DNA of 64,000 nt, taken from contig CALGGO010000004.1 in assembly GCA_937916085.1 (NCBI GenBank), positions 62,001 to 126,000 on the forward strand. The letters run 5' to 3'. The first letter of the stretch is position 1, and the number at the start of each line of letters is the position of its first letter. This stretch comes from an uncultured Prevotellaceae bacterium. GTDB lineage: Bacteria; Bacteroidota; Bacteroidia; Bacteroidales; Muribaculaceae. Below, piece after piece: positions 51,915 to 60,493 of the stretch. The translations under genes and the position numbers were made by a program. The notes under the pieces were generated by a model. It was not told the origin of the DNA, did not search any database, and worked only from the letters and a program-made list of their open reading frames with translations.

Positions 51915-52772
51915 ATGAGACAATTAAAAATCACAAAATCAATCACCAACCGCGAGAGTGCATCGCTCGACAAGTACTTGCAGGAGATAGGCCGCAAAGA
52001 CCTTATTACCGTTGATGAGGAAGTAGAGCTTGCTCAGCGCATCAAGCAAGGCGACCAGGCGGCACTCGACAAATTGGTGAGCGCTAACCTGCGTTTCGTA
52101 GTTTCGGTGGCAAAGCAGTACCAGAACCAGGGATTGAGTCTGCCAGACTTGATTGATGAGGGTAATTTAGGCCTGATTAAGGCAGCCCAGAAATTTGACG
52201 AGACACGTGGTTTCAAGTTCATCTCTTACGCCGTTTGGTGGATTCGACAATCTATCCTTCAAGCTCTCGCCGAGCAGTCGCGCATTGTTAGGCTCCCCCT
52301 CAACCAGGTGGGCTCTATCAACAAGATCAGTAAGGCGCAGTCGAGGTTTGAGCAAGAGCACGAGCGCCGTCCGTCGGCAGCTGAGCTCGCCGAGCAACTC
52401 GATGTGCCCGTTGACAAGATTTCGGACGCGCTTAAGGTGAGCGGACGTCACGTGTCGGTTGACGCGCCATTCGTTGATGGTGAGGACAACAGCCTGCTCG
52501 ACGTGCTTCCCAACGAGGACTCCCCTATGGCCGACCAGTCATTGAACCAGGAGTCGCTCTCTAAGGAGGTGAACCGAGCACTCGACCAGCTCAACCCACG
52601 CGAGCGCGACATCTTGAAGATGTTCTTCGGCATCGGCTGCCAAGAGATGACGCTTGAGGAGATAGGTTCGAAATTCGACCTCACACGCGAGCGCGTAAGA
52701 CAAATCAAAGAGAAGGCAATACGCCGACTCAAGGGACAAAAGAGCAAGCTGCTCAAGTCCTATCTAGGTTAA
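51915..52772 (+). CDS. rpoD: Primary sigma factor RpoD/SigA
   Basis: The 285-residue protein is the short Bacteroidetes housekeeping sigma factor, with no region 1.1. Region 1.2 includes YLQEIGRKDLITVDEEVELAQ. Region 2 has NLRFVVSVAKQYQNQGLSLPDLIDEGNLGLIKA and the -7 reading part KFISYAVWWIRQSILQAL. Region 3 follows, then region 4 with MTLEEIGSKFDLTRERVRQIKEKAIRRL as the helix-turn-helix. It would read the TAnnTTTG boxes listed in this window. Confidence 0.96.
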   Translation: MRQLKITKSITNRESASLDKYLQEIGRKDLITVDEEVELAQRIKQGDQAALDKLVSANLRFVVSVAKQYQNQGLSLPDLIDEGNLGLIKAAQKFDETRGFKFISYAVWWIRQSILQALAEQSRIVRLPLNQVGSINKISKAQSRFEQEHERRPSAAELAEQLDVPVDKISDALKVSGRHVSVDAPFVDGEDNSLLDVLPNEDSPMADQSLNQESLSKEVNRALDQLNPRERDILKMFFGIGCQEMTLEEIGSKFDLTRERVRQIKEKAIRRLKGQKSKLLKSYLG

Positions 52773-52856
52773 TCGCCCACATTCCAACGGCTTACAATTA
52801 AGCCGTATTTCTCAAAAAAAAGAAGTTAGAACAAATAGAAGTTCACACATGCAAAA

Positions 52857-52890
52857 GGGAGCGAGATTTTCATCCGCTCCCTCTTTTTTT
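52857..52890 (+). terminator. Terminator after rpoD
   Basis: GGGAGC (52857-52862) and GCTCCC (52876-52881) form a short GC stem followed by TCTTTTTTT. A second hairpin, ACGGCTTA/TAAGCCGT at 52787-52806, sits closer to the stop codon. Confidence 0.72.
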
Positions 52891-52907
52891 GATATATACT
52901 GTGGACA

Positions 52908-53225
52908 TCAAATCAGCACAGCAGTGCCACTGGTGGCAACCATAAGCATTGAGCCTGAGCCTCCAATTGTCTCATAATCAATGTCAATGCCCACTATGGC
53001 ATTAGCGCCCATAGCGGCAGCACGTTCCATCATTTCCTGAATCGAGGAGTCTTTAGCCTGACGCAGCACTTTCTCATAGCTTGCCGAACGCCCGCCCACG
53101 ATGTCGCGGATGCCTGCCATGAAATCCTTAAACACATTTGCACCAATAATAGTCTCACCGGTCACCACGCCCAAGTACTGGCGTATCTGGTAACCTTCAA
53201 TCTGTGGGGTTGTTGTAAGTATCAT
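52908..53225 (-). CDS. YbjQ/UPF0145 family protein
   Basis: The 105-residue protein matches the YbjQ family: LTTTPQIEGYQIRQYLGVVTGETIIGANVFKDFMAGIRDIVGGRS, then EMMERAAAMGANAIVGIDIDYETIG. These small proteins form pentamers and are annotated as heavy-metal-binding by similarity. It sits 61 bases past the glycosyltransferase remnant and may be unrelated to the polysaccharide locus. Confidence 0.88.
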   Translation of the reverse strand: MILTTTPQIEGYQIRQYLGVVTGETIIGANVFKDFMAGIRDIVGGRSASYEKVLRQAKDSSIQEMMERAAAMGANAIVGIDIDYETIGGSGSMLMVATSGTAVLI

Positions 53226-53286
53226 ATCTCTAAAAAATTAAATTGATTACAAGAAGATAAGCAACAAAAACCATGCCAAAAATCTC

Positions 53287-53334
53287 AGGAAAGTATCGCT
53301 CAATATTATAGACTGGTATGATGATAGAGATTAT
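53287..53334 (-). pseudogene. Remnant of a family 2 glycosyltransferase start
   Basis: Read on the minus strand, 16 codons give IISIIIPVYNIERYFP, the typical first residues of a GT2 enzyme. A GGAG lies five bases before an ATA where the ATG would be, and the similarity stops after these codons. The remnant lies just after the DegT gene, so a glycosyltransferase gene was probably lost here. It is very short, but the P-V-Y-N-x-E-R-Y match is specific. Confidence 0.65.
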
Positions 53335-53362
53335 TAGCTCCTATTCAGTTAGCAACTAAAGA

Positions 53363-54583
53363 CTATTTCTTGGCCTTTTTGATGGTTTCTACAATATAAG
53401 CCAAATCTTCATCAGTGACCATGGGACCACTGGGCAAGCATAAACCTTTCTTGAACAAAGTCTCACTAACTCCATTGACGTAGGCAGGAGCATCTTTGAA
53501 GACTGGTTGCAGGTGCATGGGCTTCCACAGCGGGCGGCTCTCGATGTTTGCTGCATCGAGTATCAAGCGCAGCTGGTTATAGTCCATTCCGAACTTCTCT
53601 GGCTCTACGGTGATGGTGTTTAGCCAGTAGTTGGGCTCCATATAATCTTCGGGGGCGACATGGAGTTCAATGCCGTCGATGTCTTTGAACGCTTCTTGAT
53701 ACACGTCTTTGGTGTGGATGTGATGGGCGAGGTGGTCGCCCACAATAGTCATCTGCCCGCGGCCGATGCCGGCACAGATGTTGCTCATGCGATAGTTGAA
53801 GCCTATGTGCTCATGCTGATAGTATGGGAACGGTTCGCGGGCTTGAGTGGCATAGAAAAGGATGCGCTTGGCAGTTTCTTCATCTGGGCAAATAAGCGCA
53901 CCGCCACCACTGGTGGTAATCATCTTGTTACCGTTGAATGACATTACGCCATAGTCGCCAAATGTGCCAACCACCTGACCACGATAACGAGAGCCGAAAC
54001 CCTCAGCGGCGTCTTCAAGAACTGGGATCTCATAACGCTTGGCAATCTCCATAATCTCATCGATATAGGCAGGCATACCATAGAGATAAACAGGAATTAT
54101 CGCCTTAGGTTTCTTACCTTTTGCAATGCGGTCTTTGATGGCATCCTCAAGGAGATTAGGGTCCATATTCCAAGTGCCAGGCTCGCTGTCAATGAAAATA
54201 GGAGTCGCCCCTTGATAAACCACTGGATTAGCACTCGCCGCAAACGTGAACGACTGGCAAATCACCTCATCGCCAGCCTTCACGCCAAGATTCACAAGGG
54301 CAAGGTGAATCGCTGCCGTGCCAGCGCTCAGAGCAACAACCTTCTTGTTGAGTGGTAAGCCCCCCCTCAATCCCCCCTGAAGGGTGGAGGCACATTGTCC
54401 TCCATTTATGGGGTCAGGGTGACATCGTGAGTTGATGAACGCCTCAAGATCCGCCTCAAATCCATTGACATTCGGTCCAAGAGGCACCACCCAATTAGTG
54501 TCAAATGCCTCTTTAATGAACTTCATCTCCTCGCCAGCCTCACTCATGTGAGCAAGGCAAAGCCATATCTTATTTCTTACCAT
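53363..54583 (-). CDS. DegT/DnrJ/EryC1/StrS-family aminotransferase with an in-frame insertion
   Basis: The 406-residue protein is a PLP-dependent sugar aminotransferase. Family blocks are KIWLCLAHMSEAGEEMKFI, NTNWVVPLGPNV-type text (here DTNWVVPLGPNV), VVALSAGTAAIHLALVNLG, PVYLYGMPAYIDEIMEIAKR, VLEDAAEGFGSRYRG and FNGNKMITTSGGGAL, whose Lys binds PLP. Between EADLEAFIN and VVALSAGT there are about 28 extra residues (about 52-79), coded by 54347-54430, that read like a translated repeat element. It follows the B12-mutase-like gene by ten bases. It would add an amino group to a keto-sugar. Confidence 0.85.
   Translation of the reverse strand: MVRNKIWLCLAHMSEAGEEMKFIKEAFDTNWVVPLGPNVNGFEADLEAFINSRCHPDPINGGQCASTLQGGLRGGLPLNKKVVALSAGTAAIHLALVNLGVKAGDEVICQSFTFAASANPVVYQGATPIFIDSEPGTWNMDPNLLEDAIKDRIAKGKKPKAIIPVYLYGMPAYIDEIMEIAKRYEIPVLEDAAEGFGSRYRGQVVGTFGDYGVMSFNGNKMITTSGGGALICPDEETAKRILFYATQAREPFPYYQHEHIGFNYRMSNICAGIGRGQMTIVGDHLAHHIHTKDVYQEAFKDIDGIELHVAPEDYMEPNYWLNTITVEPEKFGMDYNQLRLILDAANIESRPLWKPMHLQPVFKDAPAYVNGVSETLFKKGLCLPSGPMVTDEDLAYIVETIKKAKK
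54347..54430 (-). repeat. Repeat-like element inserted in frame in the DegT gene
   Basis: The stretch has G-rich runs with the core CCCTTCAGGGGGGATTGAGG and adds about 28 codons (…STLQGGLRGGLPL…) at a point where relatives, in my recollection, pass directly from helix to the VVALSAGT strand. Its base composition is unlike the surrounding gene. A related stretch lies in the GT2 gene at 63154-63210. Confidence 0.65.
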
Positions 54584-54593
54584 AGTTTTATAT

Positions 54594-56447
54594 TTAAATT
54601 TCCATGTTTGCTATAATTTTCTTATACCTTTCAATAGTATTTATTATTAATCCTTTATCGTCAACAACGCTAATACCTCCATTCTTAATAGCAGTATGAT
54701 ATTTTGTAGCTTTTGAGAATTTTCTATTTTGATCCATTAAATAAGGAACTGGCAGAAAACCTTCAACAAAAACCTTGTAAAAACCCTCTGGTGTATAAAG
54801 ATTGGGAATACTTTTTTCCAGTAATCCAATTGCAGCTTTGGCTTCAGAGTACAATGACTCTGTACGCTCTTTAGTTTTTATATCATACAACATATTAGGG
54901 ACTTTGCCAAGCTTTCTTGCAATCCTATACTCACGAAGAGCATTTAATGTAATTTTTATACTGTCTTTAATGATTGGAGGTGTTGCTAATCTAACGGCTT
55001 CACTGTAATTTACTACATGTATAATCTCTGGACTATTGTCATTTTCAGGATCGATATCATCCATCATGCAAGTAACGGCAGCAAGCTGAACTTTTGCCTT
55101 CTCCAAATCAGGAGCAAAATAATCTAACCCTGCCCTTAATTGAAGGCTAACAGAGAAATTAGAATCTTCAAGCCCTCGAACAAGTCTTAACATTGCTCTT
55201 CCCTTTGCAAGGTCTTGAATCCCTATTGTGTATTTTGGCGTATTAAGCATGTTCTGAAGTATCAGATGTTTAACGCCAAGTTCTTTGCAGGCTTTTGCTG
55301 CTAAATAACCACTAACAATATATGTTATGTCATCTGCGCCTCTAAAAGCAAAATGGTGTGGCACATTTGGTTCGACAGGCTTTCCAGTAGTAGCAATATA
55401 TCGAATAGCTTCAAAATGCTCCTTAAGATTTTCCAGCAAAGAATTACTACCTCTTCCATCTAACTCATCAAACCACCAGAAAGACAAAGCATGCCATGAA
55501 ATATTCAATGCACGCTCATGTATACGGGCTAACTCAGGGACATTTTTGGTACCAGAATATGTTCTTGCAAGCATAGGCTTTGCGTTGTCTCTAATAATCT
55601 GGTATTCAAGCTCAGAATTAACTGGAATGCCACCGCCGTTTGGAAGCCCATCCCAATTTTCTCCAAAATGAGACTGTGTGAGTTGAGAGCTTCCTATAGA
55701 AAGTATATCAAGCAACTTACTTTGAGCAAGTTCACGGCACCAAGAGTTATATTCTTTTAATGCCTCCTCACGATTGGGATTATACGGACCTGAATGTGTT
55801 CTTATTATTGGTAGCGAATGCTTGTTTTGTGCATAATGCAACCGGAGAAGATAGCCATCATTATCTTTTCCACATTCAGGATATCCATAATGGTCAAGAG
55901 ATGGTTCGATTTTGTATCGCTCAGAAGATATTAGCTTTTCGGCAAATTCCCATCTCATTTTGTCATAAGGATTATCATTATCAAGGGAAGCAGGAAGCAA
56001 ATCCTCAGGGACACCATATAAACGGAGTGATTCTATAGGAGGCTCATCGCCTTTAAATAGCAAAACATTATCGGTTTTAGATCGTATCATGTCACATGTG
56101 TCAGGCAAACCAGCAAATGATACATTTTTTATTGGACCTCCTTTCTCTACGAGCATATTGTCACTTTTTAAATGCTCATATATGGACATGAAATAATCAC
56201 AGCCATCTTTTGGATCAAGTCTATAGCTTACACTTAACTTTGTTATACCATTATCAATTATCCATCTTTTCAGAAGACTATAATTATTAATTTTGTGTAT
56301 ATCCTCGATTGCTTCATTTATATCATCATTAGCAATATACACGACATAACCACAGTCACGAAGAAGATTGGCAATTGTGAACATGCCCATAGTATGGACA
56401 TCCACAAGTGGTTTGATGAAACCAAATATATCTTTATTCATTAACAA
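54594..56447 (-). CDS. Putative B12-dependent mutase with N-terminal B12-binding domain
   Basis: The 617-residue protein begins with a Rossmann-like domain bearing D16-V-H18-T-M-G21, the D-x-H-x-x-G motif that binds cobalamin with His as lower ligand. A second part, LSVSYRLDP near residue 72, resembles the S-x-L loop. From about residue 210 the sequence looks like the TIM barrel of glutamate-mutase or methylmalonyl-CoA-mutase-type enzymes: RTHSGPYNPNREEALKEYN, LDILSIGSSQLTQS, LPNGGGIPVNSELEY, ARTYSGTKN, LNISWHALSFWWFDELDGRG, HHFAFRGADD. Such enzymes rearrange carbon skeletons, for example glutamate to 3-methylaspartate. It overlaps the opine-dehydrogenase-like gene by 14 bases. The substrate is not known. 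Confidence 0.68.
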   Translation of the reverse strand: MLMNKDIFGFIKPLVDVHTMGMFTIANLLRDCGYVVYIANDDINEAIEDIHKINNYSLLKRWIIDNGITKLSVSYRLDPKDGCDYFMSIYEHLKSDNMLVEKGGPIKNVSFAGLPDTCDMIRSKTDNVLLFKGDEPPIESLRLYGVPEDLLPASLDNDNPYDKMRWEFAEKLISSERYKIEPSLDHYGYPECGKDNDGYLLRLHYAQNKHSLPIIRTHSGPYNPNREEALKEYNSWCRELAQSKLLDILSIGSSQLTQSHFGENWDGLPNGGGIPVNSELEYQIIRDNAKPMLARTYSGTKNVPELARIHERALNISWHALSFWWFDELDGRGSNSLLENLKEHFEAIRYIATTGKPVEPNVPHHFAFRGADDITYIVSGYLAAKACKELGVKHLILQNMLNTPKYTIGIQDLAKGRAMLRLVRGLEDSNFSVSLQLRAGLDYFAPDLEKAKVQLAAVTCMMDDIDPENDNSPEIIHVVNYSEAVRLATPPIIKDSIKITLNALREYRIARKLGKVPNMLYDIKTKERTESLYSEAKAAIGLLEKSIPNLYTPEGFYKVFVEGFLPVPYLMDQNRKFSKATKYHTAIKNGGISVVDDKGLIINTIERYKKIIANMEI

Positions 56448-57507
56448 TATAATTTATTATCTCATCTTTATTGAGGCCGGCTAAGCCTAAGTTTGATAGA
56501 CTTCTTCCTTTGCACCTCAAATCTATATTCAACAATGCCTCACAAATGTTCACCATAGATTCTAGGAGTGGTGTCTTAACACCGGCAGCCTTTCCAAGTT
56601 CCATAATAGGTAGCACGCCAGTTGGTATGTCTTCCATAAGCTGCCTAGTGAAAATTGTTGATGGTGATTTTATGTCGTGATAAGCAGGATTGTTCCTCAT
56701 GCGTTCGCATAATGTTTCTCCCTCTGTATCGTTGTAAGCGAATTTTATCCAATCCCTAACACCAAGCAAATTGATACCATAAGCTTTACCTACAGCTAAA
56801 CGCTCGGCATCAAATTTCTCAATAAATGTAGCTACTTGATCAGTCATGTCTCGATAGAACCAGAAGACCTCATTTCTCTCAATTGTTGCTGCATTAAACA
56901 ACAAAACACAGGGATGAAACATTGCCCCAATGTTCTCTAAGCTGGTTCTCAACACATTATCTGTCTTCTTAAAGCATGGATACATTGGTGTTATCATTTT
57001 CAAAACGTGATCTGTGTCACTTGCGGGTAATGCAGAGAGCAGGACCTCATCTTTTATTCCAATAATATTGACACATCCATCCTCAACAATGCGGCAGGCG
57101 TAAACAAGCGTCTGAGCCTCAGCTAAGTATATGCGCTTGTTAAAACCACAATTCCTTAATGTCTGCTTGAATACCAAAGCACCACATGTCCTTCCTGGAC
57201 TTAAGATAACAATCTGGTTGTCCTCTAAATAAGGAGCGATACTTTTGGCAACATTTGAATGAGCATTTGCAACTGTAGTAATAATGATTATCTCTGCGCC
57301 TATAAGTGCCTCAGATAAATCGGTAGTTATTATAGAAACCTTCCCGAATCCGTGCAATCTACCTTCTAGGACAATTCCTCCTTTGGCTTTGAGGTGACTT
57401 ATACGAGTCTCATCGATATCATATAGACTTGTCTCATAGCCAATCATACTTAAATACCCTGATATGGCTTGACCACCATTCCCAGCACCTATAACTGCTA
57501 TCTTCAT
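56434..57507 (-). CDS. Octopine/nopaline dehydrogenase-family protein
   Basis: The 357-residue protein has an N-terminal NAD(P)-binding Rossmann fold (MKIAVIGAGNGGQAISGYLS) and the octopine dehydrogenase C-terminal domain (ENIGAMFHPCVLLFNAATIER, where the His is the likely catalytic residue, then SPSTIFTRQLMEDIPTGVLPIMELGKAAGV). Family members join an amino acid amine to a 2-oxo acid by reductive amination, giving opines. It starts three bases after the ATP-grasp gene. In this setting I infer synthesis of an opine-like group for a glycan. Confidence 0.83.
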   Translation of the reverse strand: MKIAVIGAGNGGQAISGYLSMIGYETSLYDIDETRISHLKAKGGIVLEGRLHGFGKVSIITTDLSEALIGAEIIIITTVANAHSNVAKSIAPYLEDNQIVILSPGRTCGALVFKQTLRNCGFNKRIYLAEAQTLVYACRIVEDGCVNIIGIKDEVLLSALPASDTDHVLKMITPMYPCFKKTDNVLRTSLENIGAMFHPCVLLFNAATIERNEVFWFYRDMTDQVATFIEKFDAERLAVGKAYGINLLGVRDWIKFAYNDTEGETLCERMRNNPAYHDIKSPSTIFTRQLMEDIPTGVLPIMELGKAAGVKTPLLESMVNICEALLNIDLRCKGRSLSNLGLAGLNKDEIINYIVNE

Positions 57508-57510
57508 GTT

Positions 57511-58746
57511 TCAACTATTAATAAAAAAATCGTGACGCATAATATCCTTGCCATTTGGATCAAGGACTTTTACAGCATCATTAATTATTTTTAGTTTATT
57601 TTCAACATCATCTTGTGAGTCCCCAACCACTAGGAATCCTGCAACTCGATCACTACTTGTTGTTGATTTTATAATCTCTGAATTTGGCATTTTGTAAGTG
57701 AAATAACTATGCATAAGCCCTTCTTTGCACATTTCATCAAAACAGCTTAGTTCCGAGAATATACCTGGAGTACAATATACATAACACATCAGCGCATTGT
57801 TCCATTTCTTTTTAGGTGACACTGAAGGATGTTTTCCCATAACCATATCTACATAGACCCCCATTATATTTACACCTGTAAGTACTTCAATTATATGATA
57901 CTTAGAGCCACCGCCCATTCGAGCGCTGAACTCGACAACATTATAATCATCTCCATTTGTTATCATTTGGACTAGCAATGGTGTGTCATGAAGCTCAAAT
58001 GTATTCACTATTTTTTGCACAATCTCATGAATTCGAGTCTCCGAGTAAGGGATTCTTGGAGGATATTCACTTTGCAATATAGTGAAAGAGTCTTTGTTCT
58101 CCTTAATCTTTTTTGAGGTTGTTACCATGAGAATCTTCGCAGTTGAACCTTCCACATATACATCAACTGATAGTTCTACTCCAGCTTTGAACTCTTCAAC
58201 TATAGCGTTCTTCGACAAAGAATAAGACAGTGCTTCTTTAAGTAACACTCGGAAGTCTTCTCTTCGCTTAACTTTTTTTACACCTTTAGACCCATTGCTG
58301 TCAACAGGTTTGACAATCAGTGGCCATTCGAATACATCTAGATTTACCTCATCGTCAAGATTTTGGATTACATGAAACTTAGATGTTGGAATACCATTCT
58401 CGACCATCTTGCGTTTCATATAAATCTTATTTGTTAAATCACGAACATCATCCTCACTCAAGTAACAGGGAAGTCCCATTCTAGCCGAGACATAAGCCAT
58501 TGTCGACAGAGGTTGGTCACCACATGCAGTGAGAATATAGTCAATATTCTCTTCTTGTGCTGCTTTAAGAACCGCATCACGATCCATTGTGCTTATTTGC
58601 ATGAATCTGTCTGCAAATGGTTTCGCTTTTACGTTAGATAACATATCTAACAATATAGTCTCAACATCACCATTAAAATGATGTTTCAACTCCTTTATCA
58701 GTGCTGCTTGGTCATTGCCACCTGCTAAAATCATAATCTTTTTCAT
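57511..58746 (-). CDS. ATP-grasp carboxylate-amine ligase-like protein
   Basis: The 411-residue protein shows the ATP-grasp plan. An N-terminal Rossmann-like domain starts KKIMILAGGNDQAALIKEL. DLTNKIYMKRKMVENGIPTSKF and WPLIVKPVDSNGSKGVKKV follow as the ATP lid. Metal-binding VVEFSARMGGGSKYHII comes near residues 270-290. Relatives join a carboxylate to an amine through an acyl phosphate. Its start codon lies one base after the stop of the glycosyl-phosphate transferase gene. It could couple the mutase/opine product to a sugar or another amino acid. Confidence 0.82.
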   Translation of the reverse strand: MKKIMILAGGNDQAALIKELKHHFNGDVETILLDMLSNVKAKPFADRFMQISTMDRDAVLKAAQEENIDYILTACGDQPLSTMAYVSARMGLPCYLSEDDVRDLTNKIYMKRKMVENGIPTSKFHVIQNLDDEVNLDVFEWPLIVKPVDSNGSKGVKKVKRREDFRVLLKEALSYSLSKNAIVEEFKAGVELSVDVYVEGSTAKILMVTTSKKIKENKDSFTILQSEYPPRIPYSETRIHEIVQKIVNTFELHDTPLLVQMITNGDDYNVVEFSARMGGGSKYHIIEVLTGVNIMGVYVDMVMGKHPSVSPKKKWNNALMCYVYCTPGIFSELSCFDEMCKEGLMHSYFTYKMPNSEIIKSTTSSDRVAGFLVVGDSQDDVENKLKIINDAVKVLDPNGKDIMRHDFFINS

Positions 58747-58747
58747 G

Positions 58748-59359
58748 TCAATTATGTCCGTTGAACCCCTCTGAGTTTAATGAATTTCCATCATATTCAA
58801 TGTCTTTGCGTTTTATGACACTGACTATGGTTTTATATACGATTTTGCAATCAAGTATAAATGAACAATGATCTACATACCAAACATCTAGTTTGAATTT
58901 TTCTGTCCATGTTATTGCGTTACGACCATTAACCTGAGCCCACCCTGTTATGCCAGGACGCACATCATGACGACGTGCCTGTTCTGGTGAATATAATTTA
59001 AGGTAGCGAGGCATGAGCGGTCTTGGTCCAATCAAAGCCATATCTCCTCTAACCACATTTATTAATTGTGGCAATTCATCGATAGATGCTGCTCGTAAAA
59101 TGCTGCCAATTTTTGTTATTCTCTTGTCATTAGGCAATAGTTCTCCGTCAGCACCTTTTTCATCAGTCATTGTCTTGAACTTTATGATTTTGAAAATTTT
59201 AGCATCTTTACCAGGACGCTCTTGGTAGAAAAATGCTCCAGCCCCTTTGTTCGCAAAGTGCAACCAAATTGTTACCACCAAAAGAATTGGCGATAAACAG
59301 ACTAGAGCTAATAATGAAATGCTGAAATCGAGTATACGTTTGAAGAAGAATTTGTACAT
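58748..59359 (-). CDS. Initiating phosphoglycosyl transferase (PglC/WcaJ type)
   Basis: The 203-residue protein is a small monotopic phosphoglycosyl transferase: KRILDFSISLLALVCLSPIL as re-entrant membrane helix, FYQERPGKDAKIFKIIKFKTM, LRAASIDELPQLINVVRGDMALIGPRPLMPRYL (the D-E catalytic pair) and RPGITGWAQVNGRNAITW. It moves a sugar phosphate to undecaprenyl phosphate, the first step of a repeat unit. Locus 1 shows no such enzyme, so this may define locus 2. Confidence 0.93.
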   Translation of the reverse strand: MYKFFFKRILDFSISLLALVCLSPILLVVTIWLHFANKGAGAFFYQERPGKDAKIFKIIKFKTMTDEKGADGELLPNDKRITKIGSILRAASIDELPQLINVVRGDMALIGPRPLMPRYLKLYSPEQARRHDVRPGITGWAQVNGRNAITWTEKFKLDVWYVDHCSFILDCKIVYKTIVSVIKRKDIEYDGNSLNSEGFNGHN

Positions 59360-59368
59360 TTTGTGTGA

Positions 59369-60481
59369 TTATATACTTTCAATTATAGAATCATATATCG
59401 CTATTACCTTGCCAACGTCAAATTTATCTTCGGCCAATTTTCGGCTAGCTAATGACATTGATTTTCGTTCACTTTCTGATAATGTCAAATATTCATTAAT
59501 TGCATTCGTAAGACTCTTCACATCTTTAGGAGAAACAAGGTAGCCATTCTTGCCATCAACAACAGTCTCTCTACATCCTGGCATGTCAGTGGTTATAATT
59601 GGTTTGCCTGCAGAACATGCTTCCATCAAAGAACGATTTAATCCTTCACTATAATATGAAGGTATAACTACTACTAATCCAGGATTTCTATAAAGTTCAG
59701 GCATATCACTTACGTTACCTAAATGTTCAACGATACCCTCACGTTTGTTGTGTTCGTACTCTTCTTCTGTAACATGCCCAGGAGATGTCAAACTTAAGCC
59801 ACCTGCAACTAAAAAACGAACTTTAGGATATGTTTTTTTTATTTCACGAGCTGCATTAATAAACTCGCAATATCCCTTTTCTTTTAACAACCTGGCAACA
59901 AAAAGAAATTTAATCTCTTGACTCGAGTTGTCATGGAATCCATATTTGGTAAGATTAACACCTTCTCCGCCTTCAAGCCATATGATCTTTTTCGAATTAC
60001 ATAGTTCTATTCGTTTTGCTGTCTCTACATTATCTTTATTTAAAAACAATACAAATTGAGGAAATCTTAATGCATACTTATATAAAGAACGACCAATCTT
60101 TGCAACCAACCCTTTATGTGAGAACGTATATCCAAGCCCAGCAAGCATCGCCGAACTTGGAGTTCCCAACAACTTACATGCTATTGAACCATAGATATTT
60201 GGTTTTATTGTATAATTAAAAACATAATCTGGACTCTCACAACGAATAATTCTGATTAGTTTTAATAAATAATTGATATCATTAAACGGATTTCTTGAGT
60301 TCCGTTTCATTTCTATTAGAATAAGTTTTGCTTTTTCTGGAACACGATTCAATACCGTTCTATCATGTATAGCGGGTGCCACTAATACAACATCAAAACC
60401 TTTATCTATAAAATGCTTAATGATATCTTCTCTGAAAGAGAGAAGACCAGATAGCACATTATTATTGAAAAGAATCTTCAT
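59369..60481 (-). CDS. Family 4 glycosyltransferase
   Basis: The 370-residue protein has a GT-B fold. The N-terminal half contains PDYVFNYTIKPNIYGSIACKLLG and AMLAGLGYTFSHKG, typical of the transferase that adds the second sugar to a lipid-linked unit. The C-terminal half has IKFLFVARLLKEKGYCEFINAA and the donor site PSYYSEGLNRSLMEACSAGKPIITTDMPGCRETV. It lies ten bases before the initiating transferase gene, consistent with acting right after it. Confidence 0.9.
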   Translation of the reverse strand: MKILFNNNVLSGLLSFREDIIKHFIDKGFDVVLVAPAIHDRTVLNRVPEKAKLILIEMKRNSRNPFNDINYLLKLIRIIRCESPDYVFNYTIKPNIYGSIACKLLGTPSSAMLAGLGYTFSHKGLVAKIGRSLYKYALRFPQFVLFLNKDNVETAKRIELCNSKKIIWLEGGEGVNLTKYGFHDNSSQEIKFLFVARLLKEKGYCEFINAAREIKKTYPKVRFLVAGGLSLTSPGHVTEEEYEHNKREGIVEHLGNVSDMPELYRNPGLVVVIPSYYSEGLNRSLMEACSAGKPIITTDMPGCRETVVDGKNGYLVSPKDVKSLTNAINEYLTLSESERKSMSLASRKLAEDKFDVGKVIAIYDSIIESI

Positions 60482-60493
60482 AAATATCCAGCA

